Below are positions 24,601-37,405 of a DNA stretch of 64,000 nucleotides, one piece after another; position 1 is the stretch's first letter; each line of letters starts with the position of its first letter. The stretch comes from Allodiplogaster sudhausi (taxonomy: Eukaryota; Nematoda; Chromadorea; Rhabditida; Diplogasteridae). Made by a program: the position numbers and the translations under genes. Location of the stretch: the NCBI GenBank assembly GCA_945643635.1, contig CALZFC010000293.1, positions 124,001 through 188,000 of the forward strand. The letters are read 5' to 3'. Under the pieces are notes generated by a model. The model ran no database searches. It had not been told where the DNA came from and saw nothing but the letters and a program-made list of their open reading frames with translations.

Positions 24601-26120
24601 TCAGAGAATGAAATCACAAACATCGACCGCTCTCCGTTGTTTGTTCTCGCAACAATGAACGCAGAGTCTGCCACTGTCGGCTTTCATCTCCATTGCTATG
24701 GCCAATTCGATCTGACATACGATCGCCACTCTTTTTTATTAATCGCCTACTCTCATTCCCCTTTTTTCTTCCTGCTCATTCTCCTTGTCTCTCGCTGGCT
24801 GTCTCTCTCGCTCACTCTCTCACTCTCTCCTCTCTCTCTCACTCTCTATATCTATCTCTCACTCAATTCACTAGCCCTCGTCCCCTAACTCTAACGCTAA
24901 TCCCTTCGCCTGCTCTCTTTCCTTTCTCGTCGCAGTATTTTTTCCTCGTTTCTTGCTCCTCTTCACAGTTTTGTCACATTTTCCAACATCACGTGCTGTA
25001 TAAATTATTTAATTGCAATTTCTAGATCTTTTGAATTGAGGCCAACCTTGCTTTGATTTTTTGAACACAACATATACATTTCTTTGCGCTGGACCCTACA
25101 AGAGTTTCTTTATTGAATTTGCACGCCATAGATGACAAAGAAGATTAGAGAAAAGGAATTGTGAGAATAGTAGAAAAATTGAGAGAGAGAGAGAGAAAGT
25201 GAGAGAGAGAGGGAAATATAGAGAGAGTGAAAGAGAAAGATTGACAGACAGAGAGACAGAGAGTGAGAGAGAGAGAGAGTGTAGTTTAGGGACGGAAGAA
25301 GTGAAATCGAGAGACTGAGAGAGGGAGATGGATGGAAATGAAAGGGTGAACAGATGTTTAATGAATTTGCGCCAGATCAGTTGTGCACAAACACGGAACG
25401 CAACTGATTAGTACTAAGACGATTATTAAAAGGACGAACTAATAGAGAAAGAGAAAGAGAGAGAGACAGACAGAGAAAGCGAGAAAGAATTAGCGAGAGA
25501 GAGAGAGAGCGAAACGGCGAGAGAGTCAGAAGATATCGTGCACTTGTAAGTCCGCAATATAAAATAGCACAACTCACAATGTTCATGTATGAACTTCGAG
25601 TTGTGCTATTTTCTATTTCACTTCTCTTCTTCTTCTCTTTCTAGAAGTTAAGATTTGTCGAGTCTGTCTAAAAAAAAGTAGAAGGCCTGTTGAAAGAAGA
25701 AGAAAAAAACCGAAATAGCCAAACTCTTATATTCAAATCTCATTTCTCATTATTTCAAAAGAGTCTCTCAAATTGCGTCCAGCTCCATTCTTTTATAATT
25801 AGAATCCTCTTTTTCTCCATTCTTCCACCGAGTGGTCTCCTCTTTATTGCTCCATCTTCTTCCACGTTGGGCTTCTCCCATTTTTATTATTCCCCGTTCT
25901 TTATCTCCGCCTTTCTTTCCTCTCTCTCCCTTTTCTCCCTCTCTCTCTGTCTGTCTTTATCAATCTCTCTCTCTCTCGCTGCTGTATCTGCTTCCTCTAT
26001 ATATCTCTTTTGCTGTCGCTCCTTACGCCAGCAGCTTCTGATTTAATATTTCATCTCTACGTATATCCACTCAACCTCATTTCCTCATTGATTTATGTAC
26101 TACTATTCGCTTTCCGTCCG

Positions 26121-26162
<42 letters not shown>

Positions 26163-28275
26163 TCTCTGTAGTTCTGTTTGTTAATATCTCGGCAGCTCTC
26201 TCTCTATCGCTCCTTCTTTGTCTCTGTCTCTCTCTCTCTGTCTCTCTCCTCTCTCCATCTCTCTCGCTTACTCTCCGCTGCCACTTCCTATATGAATATG
26301 TATGCCCACGTGCTCTCTCGTTGCCTGGAAGCCGTGGGATCTTCCCGCCAAGCGAAGCCGAGCTTCTCCTCTTTCAGCACAAGGCAAGCCTTTTCTTTCC
26401 TTCTCTCTTTTTCCCCAGTGCGCCCCAACAGTCCATCCTTTCCTGCCCTTCTCGTTTTGCTCTTGCATTCCCTAGCGCTCTCGTTCTCTCTCTCTCTCTT
26501 TTATTTCTCTCTCCCTCTCTCTTTATCTCTTTCTCTATCTCGCTTTCTCTCTATCTCGACTTCCTTCCCTCTCTTTCTCTCTCTTTCGCTCTCTTTATCT
26601 CTTTCTCTATCTCGCTTTATCTCTCTTTCGCTCTCTTTATCTCTTTCTCTATCTCGCTTTCTCGCTATCTCGCCTCCCTTCCCTCTCTTCTCTCTCTTTC
26701 TCTCTCGGCCTTCTCTCTCTCAAATAACGTTAGTCATATCTGATTATCTCTCACTGTTCCGTCTCCTCTTGTTTACTTTTCATCACTCTTTCCCCGGGAT
26801 ATCTCGGCTTGCTCTACTTTTTCGCTGCGCTCGCAGATGGTTGCTATAGAAATGTTAGAAAGTGTTATCGTCGGCCGTGCAATATCAATCGGTCCCTTGA
26901 AAAGTGGATATTTCCATTTTTTTTTAAATTTATCATTTTAATGTTTACTTTAACTTGAAACGTGGATATTTCTTGCACTTTTATACTAATCCGCTTAACA
27001 TTTCTCCAATCCATGCCAATGAAATCACATCTTCGACGATAATAAACAAGCGGCTGACTCTTCTAAATTGTCTTTTTATTTCCCATCCTTGTTTTCTCAT
27101 TTCTCTCACTGTTTCGCTATCTCTTCTTCCTTTGTGCGTTCTACCCCACTCTACTCTCTGTCTCTCACCACATCTCTCTCTTTCTCTCTCGCTCTTGCTC
27201 TGTCTCTCTCGCTCTAACTCTCTGTCTCTCTCTCGCTCTTTTTTTACATCCTCTGACATTGTTCGCCTCATAAACATTCTTCCAACATTGGGTTCTACTG
27301 TGTTGTGTGCCCGAAAGAAAAAAGTCATCTTTTCCTAATAATAGCAATGTTCGAAAGTATCAAAATGACGAAAGAATAAATTAGGCTTTGAAAAAGACGA
27401 ATGAAAAATTGTGCAATTAATTTGCAAATTAGCGAAGACTGGGTAGGATATCTTGGCGGTTCGAGCGCGCCAGAAAGCTCTGATCTCTTGTTAGTCCCAG
27501 GACTTGGTATACGTTGCACGAAAATGTTGAATTCCATGATTCTCTGTATCTCGGCCCCCGGCGAGGTACAGACACCAAATCGATAGCTCCTTCTCTTGCT
27601 AAATAACCCGATGACTAAAAAAATAAAATATCACAAACAAAGAGAAAGAAAAGAGTGGAAAAGAGTTCAAAAAAAGAGAGAGGAAGACAGAGGAACAGAG
27701 AGAAGAAGAGCAAATTCTGAGACAAAAAAGAGGAAAAGGCGATAAAAAGAGAGAAGAGCACGATAACACGTGATTGTGCGTGTTATTCTTCCGTCAATTT
27801 GTATTTGAAAGAGAGCGATAGAGAGAAAGAGACAGACAGAGCGAGAGAAAGAAAGAGAGAGAGATTGATGTCACTATATAATGTTATGATACCATTAGAA
27901 CGCTTAAGGCACAAAGAGCATCTGATTCCTTTTCTTCCTTCAGCGCTCTTTCCCCAATAGTTTGCCACCCTTTGTTGTATTATCTTGACGTCTTAATTTT
28001 ACTCAAAGTGATATTTTTTATTTTCTTTGGATCTACTACATATGTAGTATAAAAAGAAGACAATATTTTTCAATCAATTTTAAAGCTACTGCCCGTTGTT
28101 CTCACTTTTCATAAAATTAAACTAATATAATATACATATTACAGCCCGAAACTTGATTGCATTTTCCTGAACATGAGCATTGTTGTCCTATCTGTGTCGG
28201 TAAAACATGTGCGCTCTCGTCCTTGAGTCAGGCAAAAGGGCGCGAATTCAAATGCGAGTTTTTAGCTCCTGACCA

Positions 28276-28437
28276 ATGCTCAATATGTCCGCCGTCTCTC
28301 TCGCACGCGCTTCTCCATCGGATGAAAATGCTATTCTCGAGTGCATGCTCAAGGACTTTCTCGCACGCGAGGCCATGAATGTGGCTTTGGAGCTGAAGAA
28401 GGAGGAGTGCACTGAGTTCTTCAGGGGTTGGTGAGAG

Positions 28438-28476
<39 letters not shown>

Positions 28477-30210
28477 CGAGAGAGAGAAAAAGAGAAAGAG
28501 AGAGAGAGAGAGAGAGTGGAAGGGAGAGAGAGCGAGTGTAAATTTAAATTATTTTGATGTTGATAAAAAAATTAGCAATTGTGTAAACATCCAGGATCAA
28601 TGTGCGTTATTAAAAAATTTGTAGTTCGAAAAGAACATGTAAAATAAAGAAACAGAATTAGTTAATAAAAAAAGCTAAATTTAATTAAAAAACAATAAAA
28701 AAATAAATTTACAGCTTTAATTCACCGAGGCATCAAATCGGGTACATCCCTCATGCTGCTCAATGAAAAGTTCTTCTTTTTTACTTATCCTAAATATCTC
28801 AATTTTAATATCAGATTATAACCTTTTTTACCCATATTGCTGAAAAATTTTTACTGTCCCACTTTGGGCGGGAAATTTTAATGCGCATTTTTTTAGCAAG
28901 GAGGTCGTTGGATTCCGCCTCTCTGATATCGTCGAGAGAGGCCAGCCGATTGAGGACGAGCCATTCGAAATGAATGACAAGGCAAGGCGGGAGATTTAAA
29001 TTGTAAAAATTATTTACATGTTCGAAAAGTCACAGGACAGACAAGCTCATTAAGACATTTTATATACTTTATTAAGCAGTCCGAAAGATAATCATAATCC
29101 GAAAGTTCAGAACTGAATGTGAGTTATACCCTTCTCAGGTTTTCAAGATCGCCAGCATGCTCGAAAAGTTGGAAGATGGTGTGAGTTTCTTCATTGGACA
29201 TAGTGTTTTTTTTTTAAATTATTTTTGTGGGAGCTTTTTTTATTTATTCACTTCTTCAATTTAGGCACATGCTTCACATCGTTTAAACTTATTTTGATAT
29301 CGAAAAAATATTTGAATATTTATATATATATAAATACATCTTATATATTAAATTTATATATTTATCATTTTAGATGTGGGATCGGATCCCTTCGCATTTC
29401 AACCGGCTTCTCTACATTATCGTCATCTCAGTTAGTGCGTCAGCGAATTTTTTTTTTTGTGTAAAAAGAGCCACATAATCACTATGTGTTACATTATTTT
29501 CTAAACAATAATTTAGGTGTGCGAGGATTACGGTAGACAAGGACTCGCTCTGAAACTAATGAAGACGGACGAGGACGAGCTGCGTGGGACGGGCGTGCAA
29601 GGCGTCGTCACAGAGGCGACCGCAATCGCATCTCAGAAGGTTCGTGCAAAAGACAAGCTTCGACCCGGAATCGAACCGAGGACACAGTGATCCATGGAGG
29701 GATCGCTTTACCAATAGACTAAAAGGGTAACATTCGTTTAGCTCTTCAACCGACTCGGTTACGCGGTGCTCGATGAGGTTCAGCACGCTGAACATCTTGA
29801 CGAGAACGGCTGGTCTGCTATTCCACTCAGTAGAATCATTGCGCTCTATTTCTCTGTCACGATTCTCCTACTCTCTCTCTCTCTCACTCTCGCACTTTCA
29901 TGCTGTCTGTCCCCATCGTTCCATTTACATCTCTGTCATGTGCGCTCTCGCCCTCTCGCATTCTCTCTCACTCTCTCTATCTCTCACTTTCTCGCTCTCA
30001 CTCTGGCAATTTTCTTGCTCCTCTCCCTTTCTCTCCCTTTAACTCTCTCTCCCCCTCTATCTCACGCACTCTCTCGCACTCTATGTCTCTCTCAATCTCT
30101 CACCCTCTCTTCCGAGCTCACATTATTTCAGCCGAATCTTCAACTGCACCGACGGCACGGAATCGGCGCAGCTTGTATTCAAGCCATTTGATGCAGCATC
30201 CATCAACTGA
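28276..30210 (+). CDS. GNAT-family N-acetyltransferase
   Basis: Seven exons: 28276-28430, 28897-28981, 29139-29180, 29374-29430, 29517-29639, 29742-29812 and 30132-30210, giving 203 residues with consistent phases. Family knowledge: GNAT enzymes move acetyl from acetyl-CoA to an amine; this one resembles arylalkylamine-type nematode members. Seen: a strand KEVVGFRLSD, an acetyl-CoA motif in YGRQGLALKLM (R/Q-x-x-G-x-A), a helix LFNRLGYAVLDE, and a C-terminal NCTDGTESAQLVFKPF ending. Intron 2 has a GC donor (CAAG|GCAAGG), also GC in the paired copy. The donor after exon 4 is GTTAGT against GTGAGT in the other copy. Start may be 28276 or 28285 (two in-frame ATGs). No signal peptide; cytoplasmic. 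The substrate is not predictable. Confidence 0.8.
29655..29733 (-). other. tRNA-like relic in GNAT intron
   Basis: In the intron before the penultimate exon, opposite to the gene, there is a box A-like tagtctattggtaaagc and a box B-like ggttcgattcc at tRNA spacing. Acceptor and D stems do not pair well, so it is a decayed tRNA or a tRNA-derived short element, not a functional tRNA. Confidence 0.45.
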
Positions 30211-31599
30211 TCAAAATAGGTGTTTGAATTCGCGCCAATATCTAATCTAAATAGAATGAGTTCTAAATAGAAGCGCAGAATTGCTTGGGGAAAATTAACA
30301 GAAAAAAGTTGGAGATAAAATAGTGAATATTCGATACTTGCATTGCATATGTATATTATGATAGATTTAATAGTGTATATAATATGTATGTATGTATATA
30401 CCTTTGCTTCCCGATACGGTTAGTTGTCGTTCCGGTCTGTCCTAGATTGTTAACTTTTCAACCATAATAATACCATATTTTACATATTTGCATCAATAGC
30501 TGCTATGCACTGTAAATAATTAGTAATGTCAAAATGAATTATTTTATACTCTCCCAGTGTAATATATTGCGGCCAGTACTGGCATTTCTTCAATTATTCT
30601 GATTGTTCGAGTGTTTTTGTCAAAGAATTATGTCGTTTTGCAAGAATAAACACACATTTCTGGCACGGAGACAACATTTCTATCTTACGGATTCATTTGT
30701 TTCCGTGCATTCTTAATCTTTTCTCTCTTTCTCTCTATCTCTTTTTTGGCCATGAAAGGGAATATAGTCAATTGTCATCCATGTTGCTTTTTTTGGCAGA
30801 TATATAATGCGAATAATGCTTCTCTCAATCATAGGGTGCTAAATGTGGAAAAAAGACAATTCTAAAAGTGTAAGGATGAGCTCTTCGCTCTCCCTCTTTC
30901 TCTCTCACTCTCTCACAATCAGTCTCCCTCACTCTCGATCTCTCTTTCTCTCTCTTTCTCGCCCTCAATCAGTCTCTCTCACTCTCGCTCTCTGTCTCTT
31001 TCTCTTACAAGTGTTTTCCCCGATTGTCCAATATCAAGCGATCCAGTGAAAGATGTGATTAGACCTTCTCAATGGTCACGAGAGAGAAAAGCTTTAAAAA
31101 TGCCCGATGTAGTGGCTATGGCATGGTATTAACACAAGAATTACATTATTCCCCAATTTATTCCGGCGAACCGAACAAGATTCTTCGTTACAAACATTGA
31201 TATCGAACAATGATTATAATATAAGGCATGCCAGTACAGGCAGGGATATATGTGTTATACTGGAAGAGGAAAATAAGGCATTTGAAAATTGGCAACATGA
31301 ATTACCTACAGTTAACTGTTTTATTGATGCAAATATGTATTATTATGGTTGAGAGGTTTGTAAAACATCGACCTGGGACAAGCCGGAACGACAACTAACC
31401 GTTTCGGGAAGCAAAGATATATATACATACATACACTCTTAAATCTACCATAACATATGTACATATGCAATGTATGTAGCATATTTTATGTCTCATTTTT
31501 TCTGTAAATTTTACCTAACCGTAAAGTAATTCTTCGCTTCTATTAATAACTGATTCTATTTAGATTGCATTTTGGCGCGAATTCAAACGCCTATTTTGA

Positions 31600-31696
31600 T
31601 TAGATGGATGCCGCATCAAATGGCTTGAATACAAGCTGTGCCGATTCTGTGCCGTCGGTGCAGTTGAGGATTCGGCTGAAAACAAGTAGTGAGCTG

Positions 31697-31734
<38 letters not shown>

Positions 31735-31825
31735 GAAAGAGAGATAGAGGGCGAGAGAGAGAGAGCGACAGTTAAAGGGAGAGAAAATTACAGGAGCAAG
31801 AAAATTTCCAGTGAGAGCGGGAGAC

Positions 31826-31858
<33 letters not shown>

Positions 31859-33497
31859 CGAGAGAGACGAGAGCTCATGAGTGAGATGTAAGGAAAGATC
31901 ATCAGGAAAGTGCGAGACTGAGAGGGAGAGTAGGGAATCGAGACAGAGAAAGCAATGACTCTACTGACAATAGCTGACCAGCCGTTCTCGTCGAGGTGTT
32001 CAGCGTGCTGAACCTCGTCAAGCACAGAATAGCCGAGTCGGTTGAAGAGCTAAAAAACTTATAAGCCTATTGGTAAAGTTATCTGCCCTTGATCAATCCA
32101 TCTATGGTTCGATTACTGGTCGAAGCTTATCTTTTGCTCGGACCTTCTGAGATGCCAATGCGGTCGCCTCTGTGACGACTCCTTGAACGCCCGTCCCGCG
32201 CAGCTCGTCCTAGTCGGTCTTCATCAGTTTCAGCGCGAGTCCCCGTCTACCATAATCCTCGCACACCTAAATTATAGTTTAAAAGCAACGTAACATCTAC
32301 TTTATATATCTATTCAGTTATTTATTAAGTTAACAAGGATAAATTTTTTGATGTGACAGCAGAAATATATATGTTTATATTTAAAAAAAAAACCGTCGTC
32401 CATGTAAGTGTCATTACAGAGACAAAGTTAATAATAATGAAGCCTTTTTTTTACATAGAAAACAGACTCACTGAGATAGCGATAATGTAGAGAAGCTTGT
32501 TGAACTGCGAAGGGATCCGATCCCACATCTTAAGAAAAAATAAACATTTATTTATTTTTATTTATCGATATAAAAATAAAGTAAAATGAAGTGGAATTTG
32601 TCAAAACGGTGGGCGTGGAAAAAGAAACAGAAATGTTCTAAACGAAAATAATAAATACATTAGTATCCAATGGAGAAACTCACACCGTCTTCCAGCTTTT
32701 CGGAGCAGGACGGCTATCTTGAGAACCTAAGAAAGTTATCATTAAGTTTTAACCTTTCGGATTATGATTTTTTTTTCTTCTTCATAAAGCATGTAAAGTG
32801 TATTTATGAGCTTGTATATCGGGCGACATTTCGAACATGTAAATAATTTTTTTTTCGATTTAAATTTCCCGAAATGCCTTGTGATTCATTTCGAATGGCT
32901 CGTCCTCGATCGGCAGGCCTGGCTCGACGATATCGGAGAGGCGGAAACCAACGACCTCCTTGCTGAAAATGCACATTCAAATTTCCCGCCCAAATTAGGG
33001 CAGTACAAAGCAACTTCAGCAAATATGCCTAGAAATGCAACAGTTAATGCAATTTGAATTTAAAACTCCTTATATATTTAAGAAAAGTGAAAGAAGAACT
33101 TTTCATTGAGCAGGATGAATGACGTGCCCGATTTGATACCTCGGCAAATTAAAGCTGTAAATAAGTTTTTTGTGCTAATTATTTTAGGTTTCTTAATTCT
33201 ATTTCCTTTTATTTTGCATGTAGGTTTTCGCACTACCAAAATTTTTTCCAGCCTTCCTCTCCCTCTCTCTATCTCTATTTCACTCTAGCTTCTCTATTCT
33301 CTCTCTAAATCTCTCTCCCTCTCTCTCTCTCTCTCCTCTCACCAACCTCTGAAGAACTCATTGCACTCCTCCTTCTTTAGCCCCACCGCCTCATTCAACG
33401 GCTCGCGCGCGAGGAAGTCCTTGCGCATGCACTCGAGAATAGCCGTCTCATCTAATGAAGAAGCGCGTGCGAGGGAGACGGCGGACATTTTGAGCAT
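31600..33497 (-). pseudogene. GNAT acetyltransferase pseudogene (inverted partner)
   Basis: Exon-by-exon mirror of the intact gene: 33343-33497, 32878-32962, about 32686-32728, 32472-32528, 32144-32266, 31979-32049 and 31600-31675. Two lesions are seen. Exon 3 has one extra C near 32700 (43 instead of 42 nt) and shifts the frame. Exon 5 has GAC-TAG where the partner has GAC-GAG, a stop at 32210-32212. Splice sites, including the GC donor after exon 2, are otherwise kept. It is convergent (tail to tail) with the intact copy. Confidence 0.85.
32052..32128 (+). other. tRNA-like relic, partner copy
   Basis: Equivalent position in the pseudogene intron: box A-like agcctattggtaaag and box B-like tggttcgatta. 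Both copies therefore inherited it from before the inverted duplication. Confidence 0.4.
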
Positions 33498-33623
33498 TGG
33501 TCAGAAGCTAAAAAATAGCATTTGAATTCGAGCCTTTTTGCCTGAGACACAGGGGCGAGAGAGCGCTCATCTTTTAGACAGACACAACATCAATGCTCAG
33601 GAAAATGCAATCAAGTTTCTAGC

Positions 33624-33625
<2 letters not shown>

Positions 33626-33670
<45 letters not shown>
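33626..33670. repeat. (TA)n microsatellite
   Basis: About 22 uninterrupted TA units within the right arm; no matching run stands at the mirror position. Confidence 0.95.
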
Positions 33671-33672
<2 letters not shown>

Positions 33673-35253
33673 TCCAATTTTATGAAAGACGATGAGAACA
33701 ATGGACAGTAGAATTGAAAGTGATAGAAACATATTTTATTCTTTTTTCCTTCATGTAGATCCATAACTAATTGAAAAAATATCAATTTGTAATGCAAAGA
33801 ATAACGGAAAAAGTGGAACAAAGGCTGGCAACTGTAGGGGGAAAAAGAAAAGGAATGAAGTAAGAAAAGGAATCGGACGCTCTTTGTGCCTTAAGCGTGC
33901 TAATGGTATCATAACATAATTTTGTGACGCCATTCTCTCGTTTTCGTTCAAATAGAATTTGACGGAATAAAAACACGTGCAATCACGTGTTCTCGTGCTC
34001 TTCTCTCTTCTTATTGCCTTTTCTTCTTTTTTTGTCTCAGACTTTGCGCTTCTTATCTCAGTTTCCCTGTCTTCCTATCATTTTTTGTCTCTTCCATTCT
34101 TTTCTCTCTCTCTTTGTTTGTGATATTCTCACTTTTTCTTAGTCATCGGTTTATTTAATTCAGTGTGAGCGTACCATGGACGCTATTTGGTTTTCGGCCT
34201 AGGCAGTACTAATGAGGTTCCCTTGTATACTTATACGAATTCCCCAGGCTCCCTGGATCCTAAGTTGCGTTTTATAGCCACCAATTTCACTGCGCTCGTT
34301 GTGCTGAGTCGAATGAGCTATCGATCGGGTCTGTACGACCCCTGGGGCAGACTATGGGCATTAAACATTTTCGAGTAACGCTTTTTTGCGCCATGTCCAG
34401 GGACTTGCAAGATAACGGAGCTTTCTGGTGTGGTGGTAGCGCCTAGATAACATATTAGTGGCAAATTTAACATGACCTTTCCACAGTCGAATAAAAGCAG
34501 GGAAATGCCTGCTTCCCCGAAAAACATTGGAAACAAGGGTTTTTTTTTTCTTTCGCCATTTTGATACTTTTGATTTTGCCATTGTGAGGAAAAGATGACT
34601 TTTCTTGCGGGCACACAATAGAAGCAAAAGGTGGAAGAATGTTTATGAGGCGAACAATGTCAGAAGAAGTCATAAAAGGGCGAGAGAGCGAGAGAGAGAC
34701 AGAGAGCTAAAGTGAGAGAGGCATAGCGAAAGCGAGAGAGAAAGAGAGAGAGAGAGTGCGAGAGAGAGAGAGAGAGAGAGAATGTGGGAACAGGCAGAGA
34801 GTTAGAGTGAGACAGAGGTAGGCACTAAAAGGAGAAAGAAACAGCGAAATAGTGAGAGAAATGAGACAACAAGGATGGAAAATATAGACAATTTAGAAGA
34901 GTCAGTCGCTTGTTTATTATCATCGAAGCTGTGATTTCATCGGCATGTCTTACAGTTGACTCGAGAAATGCTTACGGAAACATAAACTGTACAAAGTTAA
35001 AGTTAACATGAACAGGATTAGTTATAAAAAGGCAGGACATATCCACATTTCAAGTTAGAGTAAACATTAGAATGATTAATTTTAAAAAAAACAGGAAATA
35101 TCAACTGTTAACTTCATCGCTTGATATAGGACAACCGCCGATAACACTTTCTAGTAGAGCAAGCCTAGATATAGAAGAGACGGAACAGTGAGAGATAATC
35201 AGATATGACTAACGTTGTTTGCAAAGGGTTAGAGGGAAGTGAGAGAAGGAGAG

Positions 35254-35290
<37 letters not shown>

Positions 35291-36420
35291 GCAGGGATAT
35301 AAACAAAAAGAACTTCTCAGAAAGAGAGAGAGAGAGAGAGAGAGAGACACTGAAAAATAGGGTGAACCTGTGAAGAGCAAGAGATTGGAGAACGAGAGAG
35401 AGAGAATGAGAAAGAAATAGGGAGAGAGAGAGAGATACGGACGGAAAACATAAATCTAAGAGGAAATAAGGATGAGTGGATAATGATATATATATAGAGA
35501 GAGGAAATATTTAATTTGAGGCGGCTATCTAATTCTCTCTCGCTTTCTCTCTCACTTTTTCTCCTCTCTCTCTCTCTCTCTAACTCTCTCTTTCTCTCTT
35601 CGTTCGCCCTATTACTATTCATCTTTGAACAAATCCGTTACTGTTTGTGAAGAACTGATCGTGCGCAAATTCTTTCGTCGCTCATCTCAATTTATCTCCT
35701 TTTCCGTCTCTCGATTTCACTTTTTCCGTCCCCAACCTCCACTCTCTCTCTGTCTCGCTCTCTTTCTCTCTCTCTCTCTCTCTTCTCTTTCTCTCTCTCT
35801 CTCACTTTCTCTCTCTATCTCAATTTCCCTTCTATTCTTACAATTCCTTTTCTCTAATCTTCTTTGTCTTTTGTCTTCTCTAATCAACTTCAATCAAGAA
35901 ACTCTTGTAGGACTCTGCGCAAAGAAATGTGAGTTCACAAATTCAAAGAAATGCTGGTCTTATGGTTAATTGAAAGTATCTAAAAAAAATTATATATTGG
36001 AGAGAAAAAAGGAGATAAAATAAATAGTCACAGACCAAAAAGGAGGAAAGAAGAAAAGAGGAGAAAAGGATAACTACGAGAAGCTAGAGTGCATAATAGC
36101 GATTAGCGGGGGAGGGAGAAGGAGATGTAGTGAGAGTGAGAGAAAATGAGGGAGAGAGTATGAGGGTGAGAGCGAGAGACAGAGAGAGTGAGACGGAGTG
36201 AAAATGAGAGAGAGAGTGAGGAGAGAGTGAGAAAGAGCGAGCCGAAAGGCAAGCGGAGGTGTTTGAGGGTAGGCAATTAAAAATAACATGATCGAATGTC
36301 AGAACGAATTGGCATGAGCAATGGAGATGACAGCGAGACAGAGCCAGGCGGCATTCTCATTGTTGCGAGAAGAAACAAGTGAGAGCGGTCGATGTTTGTG
36401 TTCTCTGATTTCATGGGAAA

Positions 36421-36894
36421 ACAACTTACGTAAAAAGTAATCAGTTTCCTTCTGTAATCTTCTTTATGCAAGGGATACAAATTTATTCTAAAGGAGGAAA
36501 GGCGGAAAGAATTAGAAACATTGAGAGAGAAAGAGAGAAAGTGAGAGTTAGAGAAAGTCAGAGAGGAATAATTGTTATAAATTAAAGTATGTGGTCTCTC
36601 TCTCACCCTCTCACTCTCTCTCACTCTCTCTCTCACCCTCTCATTCTCTCTCACTCTCTCTCACTCTCTTTCTCCCTAACTCTTTCTAAATTTCGCCTTC
36701 TCTTGAACTTCTTCTTCTTAACAGTCATGGCTCAAAACTGCCGACAAAAAAAAACCGAGCATTAAAATTCATTTACAAGTTTTTTTTAAATATATTTAAT
36801 TCAACACCTTTGTTGCGCATACAAACATACAAAGTTATATGCATTCTTTATTTCATGTGTAAAAATTATTTGTCCACAAATGAAGTCATTTAAC
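36421..36894. other. Intergenic, end of inverted arm to collagen 3' end
   Basis: Contains a CT run at 36596-36680 and an AT-rich stretch. Nothing coding seen. The collagen stop codon is at 36895. Confidence 0.6.
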
Positions 36895-37347
36895 TCATTG
36901 ACGCTTCTTGAACTGCTCCGCGCTCACGCTCCAATGACTCATGTCGTTGTGCTCCTAGATCAAGAGAAAAATAAATTTTAAAAAAAGGCGGGAAATTTGA
37001 ATCGGCAATGGCGGGAAATTTGAAAATTCAATGGCGGGAATTTTTAATTTCGCCTGACCGGAACATTGCCACCGTAGACGGTGTGCGTAGTAGACGACTT
37101 GGAGTGACGATGATGTTTCTGAGAATATGAACATGAAAATATAATGGTACATGCATACATCGAATACCAGGCACATAAGAGGAATTTCCATTTTTTCCCT
37201 CTCTCCCGCTCTCTTTCTCTCTCTCTCTCGCTATCTTTCTCTCTCTCTCTAACTCTATTTCTTACTCTCTCTGTCTTTTCTCTCTCGCTCTAACTCTATT
37301 TCTTACTCTCTCTGTCTTTTCTCTCTCGCTCTAACTCTCTTTCCTAT

Positions 37348-37405
<58 letters not shown>

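Larger units (their letters stand above)
24600..30640 (+). repeat. Left arm of a large inverted duplication
   Basis: Reverse-complement matches to 31200-36420 at many anchor points: 24620-24730 with 36290-36410, 25110-25160 with 35845-35880, 27290-27335 with 34585-34625, 28276-30210 (GNAT gene) with 31600-33497, and 30410-30445 with 31376-31410. Between anchors lie long CT or GA tracts. 24600-28270 has no other supportable gene: open frames rich in Ser, Leu and Arg are microsatellite translations. Confidence 0.85.
31180..36420 (-). repeat. Right arm of the large inverted duplication
   Basis: Mirror of 24600-30640, more diverged in sequence than the cellulase copies. The centre between arms (about 30640-31180) holds a CT tract at 30880-31010 and no gene. 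33500-36420 contains GA runs and no supportable coding region. Confidence 0.85.

Noticed and set aside
26178..26849. 223-codon open frame rich in Ser and Leu
   Set aside because: Translation of (CT)n-like microsatellite in the inverted arm; the same kind occurs at 29766, 35625, 41717 and many other places.
29655..29733. Functional tRNA gene
   Set aside because: Box B is good but acceptor and D stems do not pair and the anticodon loop is irregular.
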